Assembly: GCF_000344685.1 (NCBI RefSeq)
Contig: NW_006920419.1
Location: 655,169-719,168, forward strand
Reading direction: 5' to 3'
DNA: 64,000 nucleotides
From: Gloeophyllum trabeum ATCC 11539
Taxonomy: Eukaryota > Basidiomycota > Agaricomycetes > Gloeophyllales > Gloeophyllaceae
This document shows, piece by piece, positions 9,693 through 22,818 of the stretch. The notes beneath the pieces were generated by a model. It made no database searches and had not been told where the DNA came from. It was given only the letters and a program-made list of their open reading frames with translations. Both the position numbers and the translations under genes were made by a program. Position 1 is the stretch's first letter, and each line of letters starts with the position of its first letter.

Positions 9693-12662
9693 ATGGACCA
9701 AACGCGTTCGCAGTCTCCGGAGCCTCCAGGCCCCAAACCGATTCGGCGGCTGCACGAATCTCTCATAAACCGCATAGCGGCGGGCGAAGTACGTCTACAG
9801 CACGTTCAAGAGGCTGAGAAAGTCTAAAGCGCATAACAATGCTGCTCAGATCATCCACAGACCCGCATCTGCTCTGAAAGAACTGATAGAAAACAGTCTT
9901 GATGCAGGCTCGACTTCCATACGCGTCACCGTCAAGGATGGCGGTATGAAATTGCTTCAAATACAAGACAATGGGTCAGGCATCCGTGTAAGCAAATAAG
10001 CAAACAACTGAACCCATGGCGAATCGTATTCTAAGGTGCTGCCTCTTCAGAAAACCGACCTCCCGCTTCTCGCGGAAAGATTCGCCACATCCAAGATATC
10101 CACTTTCTCAGACTTATCTCAGTTGACAACCTACGGGTTCCGTGGAGAAGCTTTGGCCTCCATTTCGCATGTCGCTCACCTGTCTGTCATAACAAAGACA
10201 GAGTCGGACACCTGTGCATGGAAGTAGGCAATTATCGCTATATATGCTCTCAGAATCTTACTTATTCACGATGAAACAACCAGAGCATGCTATGAGGACG
10301 GCTCGCTCGTCCCAGTTAAGGCCGGGCTCACTCCAGACCCTAAGCCATGCGCAGGGAACGAAGGCACCACAATCATCGTGAGTGCCCTAACCTTAAGCGA
10401 CACCATCCACAGCCTGACCGTAGACACTGACCTGGTAAATGTGTAGGTAGAAGATTTATTCTACAACACGCCTACCCGCCTCTCTGCGCTGCGTAGTTCC
10501 TCGGAAGAATACGCCCGCATCCTCGATGTCATCACGAAGTATGCTGTCCATAACTCCACGGTATCGTTCACATGTAAGAAGGTACGGAGAACCTGGACAA
10601 GTTCTAGGGCCATAGGATGATGTTATCTGTTTATTATAGGGCGGCTCGCCGTCGGCGGACCTATCCACACCCTCTGGCTCGACAACCCAGCAAGCCATCC
10701 GACTCCTGTACGGCCACTCCGTCGCTAAAGAGCTGATACACGTTACTGCCTCTTCAAGGAAGTCGAAACATCGCAGGATCAAGTCCCGCGACGAAGACTC
10801 GATGGAAGTGGACGAGGACGAAGAGGTCAGCGAGCAAGACGATCCAGAAGCCTGGTCGGCCGAAGCATACGTGACCAGCGCGAGCTATCAGGCGAAGAAG
10901 ATTGTTCTTCTTTTGTTTATCAACAGTAAGTCTCAGACTTCACAATACCAGCGGCGAGAGCCAGAAACGGATTACATCCGACGTCTAGACCGCCTTGTCG
11001 ATTCTTCCCGGATCAAGCGCTCCCTGGAAGCAGTCTATAGCAGCATACTCCCCAAGGGCGCGTCGCCGTACATATACCTCAGGTACATCTATCGCTCTGG
11101 ATAAGCTTGGAAGACTGACATCTAGCCCGGATCGACGTAGTCTACACATCGACCCGCGATCCGTAGACGTCAACGTGCACCCCACCAAACGCGAAGTGCA
11201 CTTCTTGAACGAAGACATGATCATCGAGGATATTTGCGATGCCATTCAGGAGGCACTCGCCGGTCGAAGCCACTCTCGAGTGTTCGAGTACCAGGTGAGA
11301 TGCTCCCCGGGTAGCATATATGCATGGTAATGGACGAATGCTTGCAGACTACGCTCACCGGGGGCATCACGGAGCCACCCGCTAAATCCCAGAAGAGTAA
11401 AGGGAAGGAGAAGGAGAAGGAGAGAAACATTCCAGACCCTGAAGCGGAAGCGGACCAAGATCCGGCACCGTCCACTGGTATGTGAGCCCGCGGTCTCCTA
11501 GGCACAGGAAACTGACCAGTGCACAGAGCTGAAGAAGAAAGTATACTCGCACCACAAAGTCCGCACGTCTACTCAGGATCGGACATTGGACTCCATGTTC
11601 CCGGTGGTCAATCCGTCGCAGATCATAACTCCTCCGTCCGGAGGTGAGGGCGACGCCAGCCCGCAGGCCATCAAGCTTCGAGAAATCAAGCAGTCGGAAT
11701 GCTACCTCACGTCGGTGCAGCACCTCCGCCGAGAAGTCGAAAAAGCCAGACATAAACGTGAGTTTGCTCATTGCTCCTACTCAGATACTACGGGAAGACG
11801 GAGGTTTAATGCTGCGACAGACCTGACAGAGATCCTCGACAAGCACATATTTGTTGGCATAGTAGATGTGAAGCGTTGCCTCTCTTTGATACAACACTCT
11901 ACGAGACTATACCTTCTGAATCATGACGCCTTCGCGTATGTGTGCTATTTGTGCTTACTGTGAATGGATCTGAACCCGATTATCTGTAGTCAGGAGCTGT
12001 TTTACCAGCTCGGATTACGACAATTCGGGAATATGAGTAGATTCAAATTGAACCCGCCACCTGCCTTGAAGACGATGATCAAACTGGCGGTCGATGCAGA
12101 AGAGGGCACCACGAAGAGTAGGTACTCGAAGGAGCAAATCGTGGAGGTGAGCTAGAAGACCCATATAATCTGCATGTATTAATGATGTAATGCAGATTAT
12201 CACTAGCACACTGATCGCGAGAAGAGAGATGTTGCAGGAGTACTTCTCTCTGGGTATAAGTGAAAATGGCGCGGTTGAATATCTGCCCCTCTTGCTCCGA
12301 GGCTATACTCCCAATCTGGACAAACTGCCGTCCTTCCTGATGCGCCTCGGTCCTCAGGTATGTTGACATGCCCCGATCAGAGGAAGGAACATGACGTGGT
12401 ACTCCAGGTAGATTGGACTTCCGAAAAAGAATGTTTCGAGACATTCCTAAGGGAACTGGCGCTTTTCTATGTGCCGGGACCCTTAGTCCAGGACTCATCC
12501 GATGGTGTTCCGGACGAAGAGAAAGCTGAACGATGGCAGGTCGAGCATGTGCTATTTCCGTCGTTACGGCGATATTTGTGTCCTCCCAAGACTTTGTTGG
12601 ACCAGGATATCGTGCAAGTCGCAAACCTTCCTGATCTGTACCGAGTCTTCGAGCGATGCTAA
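9693..12662 (+). CDS. MLH1: DNA mismatch repair protein MLH1
   Basis: Fourteen exons give a 744-aa MutL homologue with every junction in frame: 9693-9788, 9850-9987, 10051-10223, 10284-10377, 10447-10581, 10640-10925, 10989-11082, 11126-11294, 11348-11477, 11527-11757, 11821-11935, 11990-12146, 12196-12357 and 12408-12662. The N-terminal GHKL ATPase shows [43 protein letters not shown] and the linker [16 protein letters not shown] charged, low-complexity linker of about 100 residues follows. The C-terminal dimerisation domain ends in the family-typical FERC. MLH1 pairs with PMS1/PMS2 or MLH3 in the nucleus to direct strand excision after mismatch recognition and to resolve meiotic crossovers. 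Length and ends match intact orthologues. No break was seen. Confidence 0.97.
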
Positions 12663-12824
12663 ATGAGAAATGGTATGCCCCGGCTGGCGTATTATGCATT
12701 AATGTACTATACATCTATGCAACTGCTGCAAGAGCGGTGCTAATGATACATATACTGATACAAACTGCAATTAACTTAGAAATCCGCAAGGACAACAGTT
12801 TAACAACACATGAAGACAGCAATG
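12663..12824. other. Convergent spacer MLH1 / PAG1
   Basis: Only 162 bp separate the stop codons of the two convergent genes, so their 3' untranslated regions probably overlap or abut. AT-rich; no gene. Confidence 0.5.
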
Positions 12825-15800
12825 CTATTGATAGAATCCGTTGAGAGAATTGCTATGTGAGAGTGAAAGATGATCAAGGGAATCAAATACGAAAGCATCC
12901 GATTCGGAGTCACTGCCAGAGTCCTCATCTGAATCTTCGAACCCAGATAAATCATTGATCTCGAAGACATCTGCGAATGGTGTCTGTGGGGCGTCCGTCG
13001 CGCTGTCCGTCGACTTGGCCAGGATCGCAGCCACTCGGGCTTCCACCTGCCGGGTGGGCAATGGCACATGGACTTGGCCCCGCTCCTCAGAGTCTCCCTC
13101 TTGGAAGAACATACTGAGCTCGTGGAGATTTTGCACGAGGTCACCCAAGTTATCGTCCGGACGATCTATGGTGGCCTCGATTTCGTCGGGATGGAAATCG
13201 ATTCGCGACGGCCGGGTCGGTACCTTACACGTATCGAAGACAGCAATGACGTTGGCACGACATATTTCTTGTGCAAGGCTAGGTCGAGCCACACACCAAC
13301 CGGATTCCTCTGGAATACCGAAAATATCAGTAACTTCAACGTGCTGCGGCATCGCCTTCATATTCATGCTCATACGAAGGACGTGCTTCGCCGATGGACC
13401 TCCTGAAATCGTCATAGGTTCCTCAAGAACGCTGAGTGCTTCTGGCGCGAGATCAGTCTCCAATAGTCGCAGTAGAGGCATGAGCAGCTCCGACCCTAGA
13501 CGGTCGACAGGTTGTCGCGTCTCTCTCTGCTGGAAAAGTACCTTAAGTATTTGCAAGGAGTGTATCCGTAGCCACCGTTGGTTATTCAAGGTCAGACTGA
13601 GGAGCAGAGTAACGACCTCGGCCCAATGATCTATCCCATAGTGCTCCCTGAGACTTCCGACTGACTGCCGCAAGAAATCCTCGGTGGTACGGAACCGTCT
13701 GTTGGCGAAAGAGTCTAGAATTCGACTGATACTTTGCCTTTCCTCTTTTTCAGCTAGGCGCGACAGGTTCCTCGCAAAATGTAGGAGAGACTCGTCGTAG
13801 GTCTCCGACGACTTCGCCTGCAGGAGCCACGGAAGTGAGGCTGTGTAGACATCCCTCAGGCGGCCCTCCGATGGGTCAATCAGCTCACCGTCATCTACGG
13901 CCACCAGCATCTGCAGTATGGTGAAGGTCAAGTTGGACGTGACAGAAGATCGCAAGCCAGTAAGCAGTGAAGCTTGGAGAGTGGCAAATCCGGACCAATC
14001 CCTAGGTCGATGAGACGATATATATGACGTGATCTCTTTGTCATTGAGGTCAATCTGGGTGAGCAGTGATTGAAGCAGAACGAGAGCCTGCTGGAACTCC
14101 CGCTCAACCGTTGTGGCAAGGCATGCATATGCAGTCCAGAACAATTGCGGCAAGGATGACCGGTCAAAGTGGTCTGACCCCGATATGGCGCTCAGCGTAA
14201 GGATGAGGTCGGCTGAGAAGTTCTGTATGTTCTCATCTTCATCTGAAATTGTGCTGGACAAGCGTCCAAGCAGCAGAGCGAGGTCGGACTTGCTCACGTG
14301 CGGCATCAAGGCACGAAATACTTGGAGAGACCGAAAGGCGATAGCTCTGATAGAGCATCCCGTTCCCCATGTCAAGGCAAGTGAACCCCATTTATCCGCA
14401 AGGTTCGGATGCAAAGGCTCTAGAATGCTGATGACTTGGGTACATAACGTCTTCATTTTGGGCTGAGATTGTGCAGCAGGTTCGTCGTCCCGCCAGAATA
14501 TCGATCCCGATTCCTTTTCCAGCTCAACTATCGTAGATCGAAGAGAAGCCCTGTCGGAGTATGCTGAGCGTTCATGTAGCTCGTCGTAACCCGGGATCCA
14601 TGTACGGAGTAATTGAAACAACATTTGCCTTGTACGCTGTCGAACGAATGGAACGCGGTGATCGATATGCACAAACAGGGCGTGGAGTAACCCCGGTAAC
14701 TGAGTTTGCTGCTCCCATTGTCGTTCCAGAGCAACGTCTGCCAGGAAGAGCATGGCAAATTGGCCAGCACCGAGAGACAGTCGAGGCTGTTCGGAGAAGA
14801 GGGCATCTAAATCGGACCAGAGTTCAAGCTCCTCTGCAGACGGTATTGCGAGCTTGTGCTCGATTGTAGGCAGCATTCGTGCAGGCTCAATGATACCACA
14901 CAAATCTTCGAATATCTGGCGGCCTACGACACTTTGGGATAAGCAAGCGACCACCTTGCTGGCGCAATCAACATAGACACTGCTTCCCACTTTGTGCGAC
15001 TGCTCGAGTAAAAACCGGATAGCTGCATGTCCATTGTGTTGATGAGGACTATCCACTAGTCGAGTCCAAAGCATGAGAACTTGCTCTGCGTGGCTAGTGC
15101 TGTAGCGGAGGGTGAGGAAAATCAGGTTATACAGAGAAGATCGACCTTCGGTCGTAAGATGGGCCTTGTCATCGGGCAAAAGATCGATATTAGATATCCA
15201 GTATTCCAGACTTTGAAGCAGGAGCAGATTGGTCTTCCCCATAACACCGTCCAGAACTCGGGGCATCCATGTCACGAATTGACTAAGCACCTGGCCTGCA
15301 TACTGGGGATGTTCGCCTGCAAGGACGTCGGAGACGAGGCGATGGGCGTGGAGATAAGTACTCGGCGCTAGGCTGCCTACGGCTGCTTCGAACCTATCCA
15401 ATGATAATATCCCGGACCATTGTTCATGAGCAACTCCAAGAACGTTGAGGGCCAGACGGCGTATTTCGACAAGATCGTGACAGAGATTCGACAATCCCAG
15501 CCATACGATCTGGCTGAAAGAGAAACCATGGGTGGGAACTGCGCATAATACCTCTGCAACGATCTCGAAAAAGCGAGCATTGCTGGTGTCAAGGTCTTTG
15601 GAGAGAACGACAGCTCGGCGTAAGGCTTCCTCCATCAGAGTGGCATCATGCGTGGGGTAACCTAGAAGTGTTCGTAGGGCTTTCCTGAAGGGCAATAAGT
15701 ACAGCGTACGTCGTACATAACATGTACACCTTACTTCGCGTACGCTTGATCAGATGGGTCAAAAGAAGCTAGTATCGAGGTCCATCGATCCAGCGTAGAC

Positions 15801-18800
15801 GCCGCATCTAAAGGCTTGACGGGCTCTTGACCGTGATTATCAGTCGGTGACCCAGAAGAAACCTCTGGAGGAAAGAATGCCTTCGCCTTTATATAAGGAA
15901 TAATTCAGATGGAAAGTCTGACAGAAGGGGGCGCTTCTACGTACGCATACAGACGCCATTGCACCTATTGCAGCCTTTGAAAGCTTTTTCGTTTCAGTCT
16001 GGAATCGTCTTACACCCTCGGCTTGCTTCTGCGGATCATGCACATCTGACGCGGCCCGTTGCATGTAGATCAGCCGTTGTCTCACACCCTCCGATTGTGG
16101 CCCTAGTTGACACCAGTCCTCACAGAGTCGATACAGGTGGAGATGCATCCTGTATGGAACAAACCGATCAGAGTCTTTCAAAGTAGACATGCCATCAAAC
16201 AGTCTCTCGACGGCGCCACAGAAGTAGCGTCGCAGGCGCTGGAGCATGTACTTATCACGCGACTCGGGGCTAGTGAGAAACGCCTGAGTGTGTCGTACGA
16301 ACTTGAGGATATTGGATAACGCAGGCTGCCTGGCAGCGGCCCGCTGATCGAGAATCAGATGCGCCGTCAAATAGTAGATGCGGGCAACAGCAGCATAGAA
16401 ACGCTCCTGTCTCCTTGTGCGAGACGGTGCAGGTGGGGTGTTCATCTTGAATCTGTCGTCGTAGAATTGACGTGCTGCCAGGTTATTGAGATCGTCTAGA
16501 AGTTGAGTGTAGCCCTCAGAAGGGAAAGAACTGATAGACAGAACCGCGGCGTCGCGGAAGACCGTGTGTTCAGAATCCAGAAAGGGGGCCAGCAGTCTAA
16601 AAAGGCCACGAGTAGTTGTTAACCGCTCACGATCGAAGTTAGCCTCTGAGGGCACCCTAGCGTGCTCGCGGTTGACCACGGCGGTACGAGTGTCCGAAGC
16701 AGCCGTTTTGCAGATGATGATCATCCACATCCGCCATTGCCTGATGTGATCCATGTTGTCAAAGACAAGCTTCCCGCCTTCCTTCTCGCCTCCAGATTGG
16801 TTACGATTAGGCAGACCGGTCTGCGCTCTACTGTTGATCCCCGCTATAGCTGCCATCAAAGGATGGTAACGGCCCGCACCGGCCGCTACGGCCTCACGAA
16901 ACTTTCCAAGAACCTTGGAAAAAAAATAGGAACTGGAGCCGAGACGAATCAGCGTGGGGTATACCTGCTCCCATACCGCATAGTCTCTGGCATCGGCACT
17001 GTCAGCCATTCGCAGAGGAATATCGACTCGTTGTGATCGCCGCCATTGACTCAGTCGATCCAGCTCCTCGTCTCTTTTGATGAGATTATCGTAGCCATCC
17101 AGATAAGACTTGCTCGGCAGTTCGCCGTGTAAGAGATGCAGCATGCGGGCGGGACGCGGCTCAGACTGCGAAGATGATGGTTCAGCTAGTATGCGGTCGA
17201 CCAACAGTCTCAGGGCACGCAGGACCTCAACCCCTGCGCTGCGAATCCGTTGATCAACATGAGTCAACAGGAAGAGAGCACCGGACTCCAATTCGTCTAA
17301 AGTTGCAGCCAGATCTTCTCTATCCTGTGGAGCAGAATCGAGAGGTTGCTGTAAAATCCCGTGGATCCAGCCATCAATGAGACTTGTCCAGAGTTTCCGC
17401 AACCGTGTACTTTCGATGGTCAGCTTTAATCCAGAGCCCTCTTGAGAAATAGAATGCGCCCCGAAGAGAAACCTAGAGAACCGCGATAGGACCAACAAGG
17501 CGTGCTCATCACTCTCCATGAAGCGACGCAGAGCACCAGAAGCAGCTTCCGCAAGGCTAGGCTCAACGTGGACGACGCCCCTTATGAGCATATCCAGTGA
17601 GTCATCCACGGTAAGACTCGAGTGCAACAGCCGGGGCCAAGACTCGAAACAAGTCTGGAGGAATCCAATCTGAGGAATATATTGGATCGGATATGCGACA
17701 AGGCCCTCCGGAGTTCGTCGTACGGCGTACATGTGCGCCTCTTCGTAGGCTTGTGTCAGACGCGACGCCCCTGACCATTGATCGTCGAGAACCGACATTT
17801 GAATGATGGCGTTGGCGCTGACTCCGGCAATGTGTGCAAGGATAGATGAGCACCGTGTGACCAAGTCTTGCACACCAGACTTCTGCAGGACAGACTCAGC
17901 AAGAAAACCAGAAGAAGTGGGATAGTCCCCAGAGGTGATAATCGCAGAGAAGTCCGGATTACTGGGCCAGGACGGCGCCCTCTCCTCTCTCTCTACCAGA
18001 CTGAGGGAGAGCAGGATAGCTTTGACGCTGATAGTGAGCCTCTCCGGTGAAAGGACACTGATCAGGTTGGTCAGAGAGGACCCATTGATCATCTGTTCCT
18101 GCATCAGTTCCAAGCAAAATTCCGCTCCCCAATCGAAGTGCCGGGATAGTACGAAATGTACTATATGAATGAAGGGCTCCAGATGGTCGTCATGAGGTGG
18201 TAGAGACTGTCGATTGAGTGGGAAGAAGTGCTTCAGCAAAGACTCGAGCTTGGATGTCGCTGTGGAAGTCGGCTCATAACATCGATACAAATATGTCCAT
18301 ATCAGTCGCATTGAGCCATTCATGACGGCTGCGCGGTGAGGTTTGTCCTGCGACGGGTAAGCAATGTAATCGTGTTTTTGAGGGAGGCAGGAGCGAGAGA
18401 TACCTTAATCTTGGCGAGCCCAGCCTCAAAGCATGACATCCAGTTTCGAAGGAAGTACTCTTGAGGGGCTACACACAGACTGGTGATAGCTAACGGATAT
18501 GCAACGTGCCAGTAACGCGGCTTGCCCATCATATCCTTCGCTCTCGGATAGACCGCTTCAATGGCTTTTGCCCAGTCAGGATGATTGACCTCGGCTTGAG
18601 CTGTCTATCGCGACGTTTTCATTTCGATAGCACAAGTATTGCGCAAGGTACATACCTTGCCGATCGGATGCAGTATCTGCACAAGAGTCTCCGCGAAGGC
18701 CGATTTCAGACGAAACCCGTGTGCGTTCGCGAAAGACTTCGAGAGCGACTCGAAGAACTCTGCGCCTTCCTCGAAAGCTTCTGGAGGCCAAACCTGGATG

Positions 18801-20484
18801 AGACCGAGTCAATCTCGACAGCCTGCATACAACAAATGGGTCACCTTGATTTGTACGTGTCGCAGTCCCCGGATCAGACTTTCATACTTCATGTCGAGGT
18901 CCTTCGGCACTTGACCAGCAGCGACTGGTTGCAATTCGTACAAGAACTTGGCCGTGACGCTCTCAAACCTATCCAGCACTTCTGAGAATGCCGTCCACAT
19001 CGAAACACCGCAAACAGTACCTGACGTTTGCAATGAGGCCTAACAAAGTCGCGTATAGCTCCGCGTTCGTCTTATGGTTCCCGGATTGATTTAGTAGCTT
19101 GAGATAGGGCGTCTTGAATTGCTCAAACGTGATATCTTCAAGCTCGTAACCAACGACGTCACTCAGAGCATCCTTGGATATGGACTGCATAACGGCTATG
19201 AGGGCGCGACACATGACATATACCGACGCCAAAGATTTGCGCTCTGCCAGGATGAACCTGCTGTCTTGCATCTTCACTCCGCGACCGGCCGAAGGCGATT
19301 GAGACAGGTGGGTCCGCATGACTTCCGAACTCATGTCACCGTTCTGGCTTCTCCGCCACCGCATGATAGAATCTATCACAGGCTTTGCATTCTTATGCGC
19401 GACTTTGCCCAAGGAATTCAGTAGCTCATCAAATTTCGAATCAGTTCCTGGGCCCATGAAATCTTCCAAGGCTGGATCGTGATCCTAACGACCGCCGAAG
19501 ACAAATACGGGGTAGGTGTGAGCGAGCTATTATATACTAAACTGAAATAGACGCACCAATGGCTCCTTGAGAAAGGCATCTATCTTAGATTCGGCAGACG
19601 CGACGAATCGCATGAAGATTGCGTGAAGCGCGTATTCAGCCGGTGTGCGAGGTTCAATCACGATATTGTCGTCGAATTCCAGTGGTGGTGTCTCCCCGCG
19701 CGACGGTTGACTCGAAAACACGTCAGGCATAGGCGGCAAAGGAGGGGGAGACGAAGATCCTCCATGGCCAACGTCGCTCCCGGTATCAGAACTATGGAAT
19801 ATAGACCCGGTATAAGAGTGTTGAGAACGAGCAGACGCATGTCCCTTCGACTTGGCAGTGACTCCACGGTAGTGTCGTCCATCACCACCAGGTGTCGGAG
19901 GTCGTGCGGCGGACGGGCTAGCAGTCACGGTAGGTCGCCGCGAAGGGGTTGCATGAGCCAGAGAGGAGTTCGATCGGTTGAAAGGATTCTTCAGCACAGG
20001 ATAGGCCTCTTTATCGAGAGGGGGCACTGGGGGAGCATCACTAGACTTGCCGCTCTTGAAAGCATTGCGGATCGAAGCAAAGGAGGGCTTCTTCGTGAAT
20101 GAGGGACCACTAGTCGTCGTATTTGTCGTAGTAATGGAAGCTGAGGCGGAATGACCGAACGCGGCGGTCGTCTTGCCAGTCGTCGTATGCCGCGTAGAGA
20201 AAGACTGGGAAGAGTCCTCAGACGCCACAGAGTCGTTACGGGAGTGAAAATAGCTCTTCTCCGCTCGTTCAGGAAGAGCCAAAGGGGTCATGGCAGTCGG
20301 TGACTCTTGCCCCGAGCCCATCCCGCCATATCCAAAGCCACTGCCACCGGGAGTCCGCCCAAAAGGTATTGGTGTAGAGTAGAGCGCATCATCGTCCAGG
20401 TCTTAATATTCGTGAGTACGATCCTCCTTTACAAAGATTAACATACGCACCTGGGATAGTGATCTGAACATCTTCGAAACTCAT
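12825..20484 (-). CDS. Cell morphogenesis protein PAG1/Tao3/Mor2 (Furry family)
   Basis: A very large protein (about 2,400 aa) in nine exons: 20451-20484, 19557-20401, 19021-19484, 18845-18981, 18656-18793, 18404-18604, 15945-18347, 15735-15862 and 12825-15684. The N-terminus (MSFEDVQITIP) is followed by some 250 disordered Ser/Thr-rich residues. Then come the conserved N-terminal, central and C-terminal helical-repeat regions of the family (e.g. YAELYA-like AELYATLLGLIANV, KPRYWHVAYPLAI) and an acidic tail. Orthologues scaffold the NDR/LATS kinase (Cbk1/Orb6) with Mob2 in the RAM/MOR polarity pathway. Length matches yeast Tao3. One junction, 18982-19020, does not close the frame with GT-AG signals (39-nt gap, one base off), so that exon edge is unsure or the assembly has an indel. 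All other junctions close. Confidence 0.93.
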
Positions 20485-21458
20485 ACTCTAGCCCAGTGTC
20501 CCACGAGCAACAAGAATGTAAAAGCAAGCGGTCAGACAAAATCAAAGCAGAGTCAAAGATAAATTCGTGAAAAGAAACCAGTTCTCTTGAAGCTAGGGAA
20601 TAGGCGGATTGGACGGAAGGGATGAGGAGGAGGAGGAGGAGTGTGACGTGACTTCATACGATCGCAGGCGTCACTCTACTCTGCACTCCGAGGCTCACCG
20701 CTATCGACAACGACGACGACGACGACGACGACCGCATGCAAAATTGACGACGACCGCATGCAAAATTGACGACGGTTAAATTCTGCCGTACGCTTGATAT
20801 GCTCTATGGAGACCGGATGGATTATTGGGCCACCGACCATGACTTTCGAACTCGTCCTCCCATGGTCTCATATTTCTGCAACCGCCTGAGTCGTGTCTTA
20901 TCCAGTGGGCGCTTGCTTATAAGACCACCATCCCTACAGAAGAAAATGATAGGGTCTATGTTCATTTTTTTCCCGCTGCATTGACCGGTGGACGTTGAAG
21001 ATGGGTACGTGCGGGTGACTCTTAAACGGCAGAAAATATCGACAGCGATCAGTGCAAGGCTCAACAAAGGCGCAGCAGGCGTCCTTGATATCCTTGGAGC
21101 TCAGAAGCCCTTCGGTGTATTCTCCTCGGGGTAGCATCCTCTTGGGAGGGTATACTTTATGGCTTCCGGACTTCAAGCGTGTCCCTTGCCAAAGCACCTC
21201 AATAAGAACGAAGGAGTGCCCTCCCTTTCGAAACTAAACCCAGGATGGCTTAGCCGCCCTCCTGCAATTGGACGCACTGCAAGGCTGCAGATGTCTACCA
21301 GGGCAGCAAGGATACCTCTCCATTGCGTCTGTTGAGCACGTACTCCCGATTTCATGGCGCAAAAATATACAAGCCTTATTCATCGCGCGTTTGAGCACCT
21401 TGTGTGCCATATACTCCCGTGATCCATGAAATGCGATGGAAAAAATGTACATAATCCC
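20485..21458. other. Intergenic region upstream of PAG1
   Basis: Apart from the microsatellite and tandem duplication listed separately, this 974-bp region holds no recognisable gene. It should contain the PAG1 promoter at its left and the 3' end of the GH53 gene at its right. A GAGGAGGAGG-type purine run lies near 20625-20640. Confidence 0.45.
20712..20767. repeat. (GAC)7 microsatellite with a 22-bp tandem duplication
   Basis: Seven GAC units (20712-20732) run into two exact 22-bp copies ending CCGCATGCAAAATT (20724-20745 and 20746-20767). The structure is what replication slippage would leave. It lies about 230 bp upstream of the PAG1 start codon, within the presumed promoter. Confidence 0.9.
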
Positions 21459-22818
21459 CTACATATCAAGAGAGAACATGCTGATAGAAGGTCTTGTAGC
21501 TCCCGCTGAGTCCACGAGCAGATTATCCTACGCTAGGTGATTAATGCACCTCGCTTTGACATCCGATCGGTACAGACAACGCTCACCTGACAGCCGGATC
21601 CCAGAGCAGCGTTGCCGATCCATCCAGGCTCCCAGTAACAAATACCGAGTGCTACCACGCCCATCCCGTTCTCCCCGTCATCGATCACCACGTTTTGCAG
21701 CGTGTTCCTGATATCCTCCACCCATGTCTCCTGGCCGGGCACAGAAGCAGGAATCGAAGGCTCACTGAGCGCGACGCCTGAGCATACCGCCGGCCAGTCC
21801 GTCTCCACTATCATAAAGTTCTACGCAGGTCGACAGTTGATAATGATGAAACCGGGCAATTCAATGATCGGCCTACCTTGCGATAGGTCTGTGTAATATT
21901 CATCATGCTCGTCTGCAATGCACTCAATGTCGCCCCAGTGCCATAGAAGGGGTAAAACGAGAAACCCATGGTATCCACGTCGGCCAGCGTGAGGCCTCCC
22001 TCAACACTCAGGACCCCTTGGTACCAACTGGTCAGCTCAGGTAGGTCCCAGCCGTTAGCGAGGTGGATCATAGTCTTCAGTGTGGAGGAGCCAGCACGAG
22101 CGCCCATGACTCCCGAGTGAAGGAGCTGTGAGAGGGGCCCGTAGCCCGTCTGCGAGATCTCACCCACTGGCCATAGGATACCGCTGTTGATTTCATTGCC
22201 AATCTAAAGGTGTTTCAGCATCCCCTTTAAATACTATCGGTCAGACAGACCTGTAAGAATGTGATGGGGGTTCCCTGAGCATTGAATGCCATGACCAGGT
22301 CCCTCGTATAGCTGACCGTAAAGCTGGTTCATATTGCCGTCCGAGCTATAGGGGCAATACTCACTTGTATATTGTTGGGAGTAACCCAGCCAAGTCAGTA
22401 GGCCAGCTTGAAGGAATGTATTGCTTTCCCGGGTCAGCCCCTATGACGAAACGTTAGAATACGGTAAGATAAGTGCCCGAGTACGCAATCGCTGGGTCAG
22501 CATCAAACACTCACAGCTATCACTATAGTGCAGATCCACTAACAGCTGCATCCCGACACCCTGAGCCCGCTTGGCGACCGCTAGAGCGGCGGACAGGTTG
22601 TAGTCACCGGCCGTCCATACTCGGATCCTCGCAAGGTTAGCCCCATGGTTGGCAAGGATAGTGTCAAAGCGCTCCGGGACGCCATTGTCTGTGTACGTGA
22701 TACCCGCAGCTTCGTTCACCAACAGGGAAGAAAAATCTGCGCAGTGGTATGCGAGTCCATGCACGCCCACTGCGGCGAGGGAGGCTAGGAAACCTAAGCA
22801 GCGCGTAAAAGTCACCAT
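21459..22818 (-). CDS. Secreted arabinogalactan endo-beta-1,4-galactanase (GH53)
   Basis: Six exons, 22515-22818, 22365-22440, 22251-22323, 21877-22203, 21587-21820 and 21459-21527, encode 360 aa with all frames closed. A signal peptide (MVTFTRCLGFLASLAAVGVHG) precedes the TIM-barrel. GH53 landmarks are the start GLAYHCADFSSLL, LARIRVWTAG, DLHYSDSWADP, the acid/base in IGNEINSGILWP and the nucleophile in MIVETDWPAVC. The enzyme hydrolyses beta-1,4-galactan side chains of pectin outside the cell. Length is typical. Two introns are very short (41 and 47 nt). The last exon adds only 22 residues, but in frame and ending in a fitting tail. Confidence 0.95.
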
